DNA from: an uncultured Bacilli bacterium
GTDB taxonomy: Bacteria; Bacillota_I; Bacilli_A; RF39; UBA660
NCBI GenBank assembly: GCA_947627405.1
Contig: CANQVY010000053.1
Coordinates: forward strand, 1 to 8,056
Reading direction: 5' to 3'
Length of the DNA: 8,056 nt
Positions within the stretch are counted from its first letter, which is position 1. Every line of letters starts with the position of its first letter. The translations under genes and the position numbers were made by a program. Positions 1-6,599 of the stretch are shown here, piece after piece. Below the pieces are notes generated by a model that saw only the letters and a list, made by a program, of their open reading frames with translations, did not search any database and had not been told where the DNA came from.

Positions 1-2046
1 TATGAAGCTACAACAGAAGAAGCAACCAATAAAGTCTTTGAAGCAAGAGTAAGAATCGAAGGAAGTCAAATATATGACAGAAAAGAAATTATCAGTCAAA
101 TCGATGTATCTGAAGCAGGAGATGGCTCTATATATGCATATATGTATAACGACAGAACAATAGAAATAGAGGGAACAGGAAAAATAAAAGAGGGATTATC
201 TGATTTGTTAGTATATGAGAATCCATTAATGATAGATTATTATAAGAGGGCCTTAGAAGCTTTAGGATATGAAGTGCCAGAAGATATAAAAGATATAAAT
301 GAATTAATGATGTATTTTATAGAACAAGGCTTAATGGATGAAAGCGGAGATTTTAAAGATCCACAAATAGAAGATCAAATGGAAATCACATTATATCTAT
401 TAATATATCAAGATGTATTAAAGGAAATGGGTTATTCGAATACAGAAAGTATAAAAGATGAAGAAAGTATGATGATGTATTTTATAGAGCAAGGCTTAAT
501 GGATGAAAATGGTGAATTTACAGAAAAAGGAGAACCAGTATTTGCACAAATAGAGCAAAGAATGAATGAAGTATTAGATACGCCTACACTTTCACCAAAA
601 AGTATAACATTAGGAGAAGGGATCACAAATATACCTAGGGGGTTATATACAGGAAATGAAGAGATAACAGAAGTAAAAATACCATCAACATTAGTGTATA
701 TAATGGATTATGCATTTTATGGCTGTTCCAATCTTAAGCAAATTCAAATTCCAAAAGGCGTAGGTTTTATAAAAAGCCATGCATTTTATAATTGTAGTAG
801 TTTAACAGAAATAGAAATACCGGATTCAGTAATAAGTGTGGATGATTATGCTTTCTATAATTGTTCAAATTTACAAAATGTAACTTTATCATCTAATTTA
901 ATGTATTTATTTGATTATGCTTTCGGGAATTGTAGTAGTTTAACAGAAATGGTTATTCCTGATAAAGTAGAGAGATTAGGAAATAATATTTTTTCTGGAG
1001 CAAATAATCTTGTAAAATTAACAGTGAACGGAACGAAAGGATATAGTAAGGGAGCGGCATATACTGTAGAAGAATTAGTACTGACTGGCGAAGGCGAAAT
1101 GGATAATTACACTACTTATTCTGCTTGGTATTTTGGTCGCGGACGTCTTAAAAAAGTCACTTTAAAAGAAGGAATTACAAGTCTTGGGAATTTGGCATTT
1201 ACTGGATGTCCTTTGACAGAACTTAATTTACCAACAACGATTACAAAAATTGGAGATAAGGCATTGAATGGAACAGATATAACTTCAATAGATATATCAC
1301 CTTCAATAACATCTATAGGTAGTCAAGCTTTTGCCAATTGTCAAAATCTAACAGCAATTAATGTAGATGAAGCAAATGAAGACTATATGTCAGATAATGG
1401 AGTATTATATAATAAGGAACAAACAAAACTAATGCAATATCCATCTGGAAAAGAAGAAAAAACATATAAAATATTAGAAACTACTAAGATAATTGATAAT
1501 TCTGCTTTTTATAGATGTGGTTTAACAGAAATAGAAATACCAACATCAGTAGAAACAATAGAATCTAATGCTTTTGAATATTGTAATGAAATCATAAAAT
1601 TAACAATTGATGCAACAAAAAATTATGGATCTATTTCTGGATTAGTAAATGTAAAGGAACTAGTATTAACAGGATCAGGGAATATGGCCAATTATTCTTC
1701 TTCATCTATGCCTTGGTATAATAGTAGAAGTAAAATAGAAAAAGTAACCATAAGTGATGACTTAACAACAATAGGAGATTATGTTTTTTATGGATGTAGT
1801 CAATTAACAAATATTACCCTTCCAAGCCAAATTACAAGTATAGGATCCTCTGCTTTTGAAAATTGTAGTAGTCTAACAAAAATAGATATACCATCTACTG
1901 TTACGAATATGGGAAGTTATGTCTTTCGTTATTGGGAAAATTCCCAAACAATCAATATAGATAATACAGAAGATTTTGTTAATGATAACTGGTACATTTT
2001 ATGGGAAGGTGGATGTAATGCTCAAATCAATTACTTGAAATCTTAG
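1..2046 (+). CDS. BspA-like leucine-rich repeat surface protein (5'-truncated by window)
   Basis: The frame is open from base 1, so the ATG at 142 is internal; 681 codons are visible and the true start and any signal peptide lie upstream. Using residue numbers counted from the ATG at 142: residues 5-14 (RTIEIEGTGK) are the usual BspA 'ISGTG' strand; 33-142 are a two-copy helical-looking duplication; 155-590 hold about 13 LRR_5-type repeats of 22-23 residues with the pattern AFxxCSxLxxIxIPxxVxxI, of which 188-279 are four perfect 23-residue units. Two further 'LVLTGxGxM' modules sit at 311-320 and 506-515. The tail (SQTINIDNT, then a W/G-rich end) is the natural C-terminal cap of such proteins. 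No LPxTG motif or C-terminal membrane anchor is present. BspA-like proteins are usually secreted adhesin or interaction proteins; binding partner unknown. Family call is firm, function inferred. Confidence 0.9.
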   Translation, partial: YEATTEEATNKVFEARVRIEGSQIYDRKEIISQIDVSEAGDGSIYAYMYNDRTIEIEGTGKIKEGLSDLLVYENPLMIDYYKRALEALGYEVPEDIKDINELMMYFIEQGLMDESGDFKDPQIEDQMEITLYLLIYQDVLKEMGYSNTESIKDEESMMMYFIEQGLMDENGEFTEKGEPVFAQIEQRMNEVLDTPTLSPKSITLGEGITNIPRGLYTGNEEITEVKIPSTLVYIMDYAFYGCSNLKQIQIPKGVGFIKSHAFYNCSSLTEIEIPDSVISVDDYAFYNCSNLQNVTLSSNLMYLFDYAFGNCSSLTEMVIPDKVERLGNNIFSGANNLVKLTVNGTKGYSKGAAYTVEELVLTGEGEMDNYTTYSAWYFGRGRLKKVTLKEGITSLGNLAFTGCPLTELNLPTTITKIGDKALNGTDITSIDISPSITSIGSQAFANCQNLTAINVDEANEDYMSDNGVLYNKEQTKLMQYPSGKEEKTYKILETTKIIDNSAFYRCGLTEIEIPTSVETIESNAFEYCNEIIKLTIDATKNYGSISGLVNVKELVLTGSGNMANYSSSSMPWYNSRSKIEKVTISDDLTTIGDYVFYGCSQLTNITLPSQITSIGSSAFENCSSLTKIDIPSTVTNMGSYVFRYWENSQTINIDNTEDFVNDNWYILWEGGCNAQINYLKS
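238..564 (+). repeat. In-frame tandem duplication (about 55-codon period) inside the LRR gene
   Basis: Two copies lie head to tail: about 238-381 and 403-564. Protein landmarks align at a 55-residue offset: Y34/Y89, L38/L93, GY 42-43/97-98, IKD 49-51/104-106, then the shared MMYFIEQGLMDE. At DNA level 307-343 and 472-508 match at 36 of 37 positions, the single change being a synonymous GAA/GAG. The second copy carries a tail about six residues longer before the common QIExxM. The flanks of each unit have diverged more than the core, so the core is either strongly constrained or homogenised by recombination. The segment is not LRR-like; it is predicted helical by eye and sits in the loop of the first BspA module, where the other modules have a short aromatic linker. 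Confidence 0.85.
604..2043 (+). repeat. LRR_5/BspA repeat array
   Basis: About 13 leucine-rich repeat units of mostly 22-23 codons, each with an AF(Y)xxCSxL core and an IxIP strand. The units are degenerate at DNA level but share short identical tracts, for example AATTGTAGTAGTTTAAC at 790-806 and 928-944, with a near copy at 1860. The array is interrupted by two 'LTGxGxM...WY' linkers near 1072-1140 and 1657-1720, and by a 'NGVLYNKxxTKLxQYPxGK' insert near 1399-1461, a common spacer in BspA-like proteins. Confidence 0.85.
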
Positions 2047-2071
2047 ATAGTAGAAATACTATCTTTTTTTT
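2045..2071 (+). terminator. Rho-independent terminator of the LRR gene
   Basis: A perfect 8-bp stem AGATAGTA (2045-2052) / TACTATCT (2057-2064) closes a GAAA tetraloop, followed by a run of eight T (2064-2071). The left arm uses the last two bases of the TAG stop codon (2044-2046), so termination is packed directly against the end of translation. Confidence 0.9.
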
Positions 2072-2087
2072 ATTTCATGCATTTCTT

Positions 2088-2116
2088 TTGCAATTTATTA
2101 TAAAATGTGGTATAAT
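2088..2116 (+). promoter_or_regulatory. Sigma-A-type promoter of the ABC transporter operon
   Basis: The -35 box TTGCAA (2088-2093) and a perfect -10 box TATAAT (2111-2116) are separated by exactly 17 nt, with an extended -10 TG at 2108-2109. Transcription should begin near 2122-2124, leaving a leader of only about 20 nt before the ATG at 2144. That leaves no room for a riboswitch or attenuator. A small imperfect palindrome, CTAT-GTG-ATAG (2123-2133), covers the likely start site and the edge of the SD; I make no regulatory claim for it. The SD of the first gene is AGGGGTG (2132-2138). Confidence 0.85.
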
Positions 2117-2143
2117 ACTTAACTATGTGATAGGGGTGCTATT

Positions 2144-2845
2144 ATGAGTTATATTGATATAAAAAAATTAAAAAAAGTATATAAAATGGGTGAAATAGAA
2201 ATCAAAGCTGTAGATGGTGTGAACTTTTCAATTGACAAAGGAGAATTGGTTGTTATACTTGGACCATCAGGTGCTGGAAAAACTACGATTTTAAATATTT
2301 TGGGTGGTATGGATACCGCGACGAGTGGTCAGGTTATAGTTGATGGTAAACATGTAGAAAAATTAAGTAGAAAAGAACTTATTAATTATCGTAGATATGA
2401 TATTGGGTTTGTTTTCCAATTCTATAATTTAGTCCAAAACTTAACGGCTTTAGAGAATGTAGAACTTGCAAGTCAAATCTGTACAAATCCTTTAAATGCT
2501 GAGGATGTTATGAAAGAAGTTGGCTTAGAAGAACGAAAAAACAATTTTCCAGCTCAACTTTCAGGAGGGGAACAACAAAGGGTGGCTATAGCAAGAGCCA
2601 TTGCTAAAAATCCAAAGTTATTGTTATGTGATGAGCCTACTGGAGCTCTTGATTCAAAAACAGGAAAAAGCATATTAGAACTTCTTCAAAAAACTGCTCG
2701 TACCATGGGTATGACCGTTATTATCATTACACATAATTCTGTGATTGCAGATATAGCGGATAAAGTAATTCAAGTGAAAAATGGTACAATTGCTGAAATA
2801 AAAATAAATAAAAAACCAACAGATGCAAAGGAAATTAGTTGGTAA
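2144..2845 (+). CDS. ABC transporter ATP-binding protein, MacB/LolD/FtsE-like class
   Basis: This 233-residue cytoplasmic ATPase should energise the FtsX-type permease encoded next. All nucleotide-binding elements are intact: Walker A GPSGAGKTT (40-48), Q-loop Gln92 in FVFQFYNL, signature LSGGEQQR (139-146), Walker B LLLCDEP with catalytic Glu164, D-loop GALD (167-170) and H-loop His197. The LSGGEQQRVAIARA signature region and overall length are typical of the ATPases that pair with MacB-type (type VII) permeases. The ATG at 2144 has SD AGGGGTG 5 nt upstream and lies about 20 nt after the predicted transcription start, so the start is secure. The gene ends 1 nt before the preferred permease start, indicating translational coupling. 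The substrate cannot be told from the ATPase. Confidence 0.95.
   Translation: MSYIDIKKLKKVYKMGEIEIKAVDGVNFSIDKGELVVILGPSGAGKTTILNILGGMDTATSGQVIVDGKHVEKLSRKELINYRRYDIGFVFQFYNLVQNLTALENVELASQICTNPLNAEDVMKEVGLEERKNNFPAQLSGGEQQRVAIARAIAKNPKLLLCDEPTGALDSKTGKSILELLQKTARTMGMTVIIITHNSVIADIADKVIQVKNGTIAEIKINKKPTDAKEISW
2827..2834 (+). promoter_or_regulatory. Ribosome binding site deciding the permease start
   Basis: AAAGGAAA lies within the last codons of the ATPase gene, 12 nt before the ATG at 2847. The earlier in-frame ATG at 2823 has only an A-rich stretch and no SD upstream, and would add eight residues (MQRKLVGN) before the MKLLIKEALRKIK start usual for this permease type. I therefore take 2847 as the start; the spacing is somewhat long, and re-initiation after the TAA at 2843-2845 probably helps. 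Confidence 0.6.
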
Positions 2846-2846
2846 T

Positions 2847-5800
2847 ATGAAATTATTAATCAAAGAAGCTTTACGAAAGATAAAACTTACATTTGGGCGT
2901 TTTTTATCTGTATTTTTTATAGTAGCATTAGGTGTTGGTTTCTTTGCTGGTATAAGAAATACAAGTGATGATATGTTATTTACGGTATCTTCCTATTTTG
3001 CGGATAAAAATCTTATGGATTTTAGATTAGTAAGTACGTTAGGATTTACGGATGCGGATGTTGAAATTCTAAAGCAAATGCCATCTATAAACGATGTAGA
3101 AGGAAGTCATTATATTGATTGTCTTGAAAGTAGTAAGGCAGTTCGTATACTAGGAATTACAAATAAAATCAACCAATTAACGTTAGTTGATGGAAGAAAC
3201 CCTAAAAATAATAAAGAAGTATTAGCAGATGCAACTGTATATGAAGTAGGAGATGAACTTACTTTAAATACACCAGAGTTAAAAGAGACAAAGGTAAAAG
3301 TTGTTGGAACAGTAAAATCTCCTATGTATATACAATTTAATAATAAAGGAACCACCTTAATTGGTAATGGAAAAATCTCTGGTTTTCTTTATACATTAGA
3401 AAGTAACTTTTCTACGAATGTATATACATTGATCTATTTAACCGGAAAAGATACAGCTTCTTTACGTGCTTATACGCAAGAGTATCAAGCCTCTATTGAA
3501 AAATTAGAGACAAAGATGACTGATGCATTGGATCAATTAAAAATGAGACGATATAATGAAATAAAGACAGAAGCAAGACAAAAAATCGAAGATGCAAAAC
3601 AAAAAATTGAAGAAGAAAAAGAAAAATATCGAATCGAATTAGAAACTGTTAAAAACAATTTAGATCAGACAAATAAAAAATTACAAAAGACAGATAAAGA
3701 AATAAACGAAAAAGAATATGCCCTAAATCAAGAATTTAAACAAGCAAATCAGGAATTATTATTAGCTAAAAAAACATTAGCTCAAAAAACAGCAGAATAT
3801 CAAAAAAATGTAGAAAAGTATAATCAATATAAAGCATATTTGGAATGTGTTGAATACATATATGCTTATGATCATTTTCCTGATTTATCAAAGATGACCG
3901 ATGAAGAAATTGTTTTTTACCTACTTAATTTATCAGAGGAAGATATTCATCAATTTCTTGAGTATATGCAACAAGGAGATTTTTCTATTGAATTACCAGA
4001 AATTGATTATAATGATAAAGAGGCCGTAAAAACCTATCTGGAAACTGTATTTAATAGTGAGATCATGCAAGAAATAAGAAAAAATATTGATTTCACAAAT
4101 AAAGAAGATCTTTTAAAACAATTCCAAAAACTTGTTAAAGATATGGAAATAAAATTAGATAATGCTAAGGAAGAAATTGCAAAAGCAAGTAATTTATTAC
4201 AAGAAAAAGAACAATTCTTAAATAAGAAAAAGAAAGAAAGTCAAAGTGCACTTGTAAAATATAAGAAGGAAATAGAAACGGGATATAAACAATTAGAAGA
4301 TGGGTATCGTGAATATGAAATAAATTATGAAAAATTTGAAATTCAATTTAAGGATGCTTATACAAAAATTAACCAGCAGATAAAACAAGTGGATGAAATT
4401 GAAAAACCAAACATCTATGTTTTTACTAGAAAAGATAATGCCGGCTATGAAGAATATAAAAGCGATACAACACGTGTAAACAACATTTCAAAAGTTTTTC
4501 CTATTTTCTTTCTTTTAGTTGCTGCTTTGGTTTGCTTAAATACAATGAGCCGAATGGTTGAAGAAGATAGGGGACAAATGGGAATTTATAAATCCCTTGG
4601 TCTTAAAAATCGCCAAATTTTATTTACTTACATTTTATATGCCACTGTAGCGACAATATTCGGTTCAATAATAGGTTTATTATTGGGTTGTACGATCTTA
4701 CCAAATGTCATTTATAATATTTATAGTTTCATGTATGTACTTCCAAATTTAAAACTAGAAAATAACTTCTTTACAATGATTTTCACTACAATTCTAATGT
4801 TTGTGGTTACTTTATCCATTACAATGTATACAGCTTTATCCGTTTTAAAAAATACTCCAGCGTCACTTTTAAGACCAAAAGCACCTGCCAAAGGGAAAAA
4901 AGTACTTATTGAAAAAATTAGCTTTATTTGGAAACGCTTAAATTTTTCATTCAAAGTAACGACTAGAAATATCTTTAGATATAAGAAAAGAATTTTTATG
5001 ACAATTGTAGGGATTGCTGGTTGTACCGCTTTAACACTCGCAGGATTTGGACTAAAAGACAGTATTACTGGGATTATCAAAAAACAATTTAATACGATTA
5101 CAAAATATAAAGCAACAATTGTTCTTGATCATTCTTATCAAGAATTGGATAAAGACATGAAAGAAGTATTAGAAAATAATGGTATAACTAACCCAACATT
5201 AATTTATCAGGAATTATATAATTATAAAATAAAAGATAAAAATAATGATGTTTATTTAGTTGTGCCTAGTAACATAAATGAAATGAAACAATATATTACA
5301 TTGCAACATAGAAAAGACAAAGAAAAAGTTGATTTTAGTGATGATGGGGTCATCATTACAGAAAAGATGGCTTTAAATTTAAATGCTGGAATTGGTGATT
5401 TTATCACGATTTATGATACAAACAAGAAAGAATATCAAGTGAAAGTAAAAGAAATTACTGAAAATTATGCTTATAATTATATTTATTTAACAAATACATA
5501 TTATGAAAAAATTTTTGATCAAAAAGTAAATTATAATATGGTAATCAGTGGAATAGATGAAAACAAGAATATTGATCAAATTAGTGAATCTTTATTGAAC
5601 ACTAATAAAGTATTAAATGTCTCATTTATTGAAGACATATTAGAAAAATTTAATGATATGATTAATAATTTAAATAAAATTGTATTGGTTATATTGATTT
5701 GTTCCTGCTTGCTTGCGTTTGTTGTTTTATACAATTTAACAACAATTAATATAACCGAGAGAATTCGGGAAATAGCTACTTTAAAAGTATTAGGATTCCA

Positions 5801-6071
5801 TGATAAAGAAGTATCTCTTTATGTATATAGAGAAACAATGATTCTAACGATTCTAGGGGCTTTGGTAGGGTTATTTCTTGGAATTTTCCTTCATCAATTT
5901 GTAATTACGAGTGCAGAAATGGAATTTATTATGTTTCAAAGAAATATAAATAGTATTAGCTATGTTTATGCATTTTTAGTTACAATTCTGTTTTCACTTA
6001 TTATCAGTGTATTTACCCATTATAAATTGAAGAAAATAAATATGATTGAAGCATTAAAATCAGTAGAATAG
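2847..6071 (+). CDS. Tandem FtsX/MacB-type ABC permease with long extracytoplasmic coiled coil
   Basis: A 1074-residue membrane protein, the partner of the preceding ATPase. Numbered from 2847: TM1 about 19-36; a large outside region 37-547 that starts with a MacB-like core and carries two heptad-like, Lys/Glu/Gln-rich coiled-coil stretches (about 210-332 and 425-517) around a non-coiled middle (about 333-425); TM2 548-570, TM3 594-616, TM4 642-666; a basic cytoplasmic linker; TM5 716-736; a second outside domain of about 205 residues; TM6 944-964, TM7 998-1020, TM8 1037-1056. The cytoplasmic coupling segments MGIYKSLGLKNRQI and IREIATLKVLGFHDKEV follow TM2 and TM6, as in FtsX domains. Eight TMs thus make two 4-TM halves in one chain, which may equal a full permease dimer. 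Such systems export molecules or transmit force across the membrane; the substrate is unknown. No frameshift or truncation is seen. Confidence 0.9.
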   Translation: MKLLIKEALRKIKLTFGRFLSVFFIVALGVGFFAGIRNTSDDMLFTVSSYFADKNLMDFRLVSTLGFTDADVEILKQMPSINDVEGSHYIDCLESSKAVRILGITNKINQLTLVDGRNPKNNKEVLADATVYEVGDELTLNTPELKETKVKVVGTVKSPMYIQFNNKGTTLIGNGKISGFLYTLESNFSTNVYTLIYLTGKDTASLRAYTQEYQASIEKLETKMTDALDQLKMRRYNEIKTEARQKIEDAKQKIEEEKEKYRIELETVKNNLDQTNKKLQKTDKEINEKEYALNQEFKQANQELLLAKKTLAQKTAEYQKNVEKYNQYKAYLECVEYIYAYDHFPDLSKMTDEEIVFYLLNLSEEDIHQFLEYMQQGDFSIELPEIDYNDKEAVKTYLETVFNSEIMQEIRKNIDFTNKEDLLKQFQKLVKDMEIKLDNAKEEIAKASNLLQEKEQFLNKKKKESQSALVKYKKEIETGYKQLEDGYREYEINYEKFEIQFKDAYTKINQQIKQVDEIEKPNIYVFTRKDNAGYEEYKSDTTRVNNISKVFPIFFLLVAALVCLNTMSRMVEEDRGQMGIYKSLGLKNRQILFTYILYATVATIFGSIIGLLLGCTILPNVIYNIYSFMYVLPNLKLENNFFTMIFTTILMFVVTLSITMYTALSVLKNTPASLLRPKAPAKGKKVLIEKISFIWKRLNFSFKVTTRNIFRYKKRIFMTIVGIAGCTALTLAGFGLKDSITGIIKKQFNTITKYKATIVLDHSYQELDKDMKEVLENNGITNPTLIYQELYNYKIKDKNNDVYLVVPSNINEMKQYITLQHRKDKEKVDFSDDGVIITEKMALNLNAGIGDFITIYDTNKKEYQVKVKEITENYAYNYIYLTNTYYEKIFDQKVNYNMVISGIDENKNIDQISESLLNTNKVLNVSFIEDILEKFNDMINNLNKIVLVILICSCLLAFVVLYNLTTINITERIREIATLKVLGFHDKEVSLYVYRETMILTILGALVGLFLGIFLHQFVITSAEMEFIMFQRNINSISYVYAFLVTILFSLIISVFTHYKLKKINMIEALKSVE

Positions 6072-6075
6072 GAGG
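6070..6075 (+). promoter_or_regulatory. Consensus SD overlapping the permease stop codon
   Basis: AGGAGG begins on the last two bases of the permease TAG stop (6069-6071) and ends 5 nt before the ATG at 6081. This places the third gene in the ABC operon and suggests coupled but strong translation. Confidence 0.85.
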
Positions 6076-6080
6076 AAAAA

Positions 6081-6512
6081 ATGCAAACAACAAGTATAAA
6101 AAGATTAGAAGTTAGTGTCCCTAAGGCAGAGAATTTTGAGATGGAATTAATACCAATGCCTATAAATGCCAAAACAAAAAATAAATTATTTACAATTGAA
6201 GAAAATGTAGGATATATTGGAAAAACAGAAAATAATAAACAAAGCATCATATTATGCTATGGTTCGGATTCGAAAATAAAAATATATATTAATCCCATAC
6301 TTTCAAAAAAAATGGAACTGGCTTTAATAAATTCAGAAAATACAAAGAGTAAAATTTCTATATCGCACTTAAATGTAAAATCATTAGAAATAAGAGGTTT
6401 CTATGGTTTGGAAGCTGATCATGTAGAAGCAGAGACATTAACATTTGATAAAAAGCTTAAAGAATTAAATCTAAATCATAGTGTGAAATTTAAAAGTTTT
6501 GGAACAAAATAA
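6081..6512 (+). CDS. Hypothetical 143-residue protein encoded in the ABC transporter operon
   Basis: I do not recognise this protein. It is 143 residues, has no signal peptide, no membrane segment and no Cys-rich or catalytic motif, so it is probably cytosolic. The sequence is rich in Lys, Glu, Asn, Ile and Leu. The second half (about residues 88-140) has short alternating strand-like stretches such as SKISISHLNVKSLEIRG and AETLTFDKKLKELNLNH, spaced like rungs of a small beta-solenoid and loosely recalling DUF4097-type repeats; that resemblance is by eye only. Translation signals are excellent (AGGAGG 5 nt before the ATG) and the gene lies 9 nt after the permease, so it is very likely a real gene cotranscribed with the exporter. 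It might be a regulator, assembly factor or accessory subunit. No terminator follows before tig. Confidence 0.75.
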   Translation: MQTTSIKRLEVSVPKAENFEMELIPMPINAKTKNKLFTIEENVGYIGKTENNKQSIILCYGSDSKIKIYINPILSKKMELALINSENTKSKISISHLNVKSLEIRGFYGLEADHVEAETLTFDKKLKELNLNHSVKFKSFGTK

Positions 6513-6546
6513 TTGTCTAAACTTGTCAAAAAAAAGAAAGTATAGG

Positions 6547-6575
6547 TTGCGTCTTGAATATTTGTATTATATAAT
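6547..6575 (+). promoter_or_regulatory. Probable sigma-A promoter of tig
   Basis: In the 87-nt gap before tig, a perfect -10 TATAAT (6570-6575) stands 17 nt after a weak -35 TTGCGT (6547-6552; only TTG matches consensus). Transcription would start near 6582, giving a leader of under 20 nt that begins just before the SD GGAGGAG (6586-6592). The -10 box is convincing, the -35 less so. With no terminator upstream, tig may also receive transcripts from the ABC operon. Confidence 0.6.
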
Positions 6576-6599
6576 ATTAGCTGTTGGAGGAGAGAAATT

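Noticed and set aside
142..144. ATG at 142 as the start of the LRR gene
   Set aside because: The same frame is open back to base 1 and the 47 upstream codons read as typical BspA preamble (DVSEAGDGSIYAYMYND); there is no SD before 142.
331..366. EF-hand or dockerin-like calcium loops in MDESGDF and MDENGEF
   Set aside because: Only the D-x-[SN]-G-[DE]-F core is present; aligned to a 12-residue EF loop it lacks the Asp at position 1 and a proper Glu at position 12.
2823..2846. Permease start at 2823, overlapping the ATPase gene
   Set aside because: No SD precedes it, and the eight extra residues do not resemble the usual MKLLxKEALRKIK start found at 2847.
4721..5080. Minus-strand 119-codon ORF inside the permease gene, and other minus-strand ORFs of 60-81 codons
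   Set aside because: They are antisense shadows of well-supported plus-strand genes, with no SD and Phe/Ile-rich low-information products.
6494..6535. Terminator after the hypothetical gene (AAGTTT / AAACTT)
   Set aside because: The stem is 6 bp of mostly A/T with a 19-nt loop and is followed by an A-run, not a T-run.
6513..6546. Second promoter with -35 TTGTCA (6523-6528) upstream of tig
   Set aside because: The only -10-like sequence nearby (TATAGG at 6541) is 12 nt away, too close; no TATAAT at 16-18 nt.
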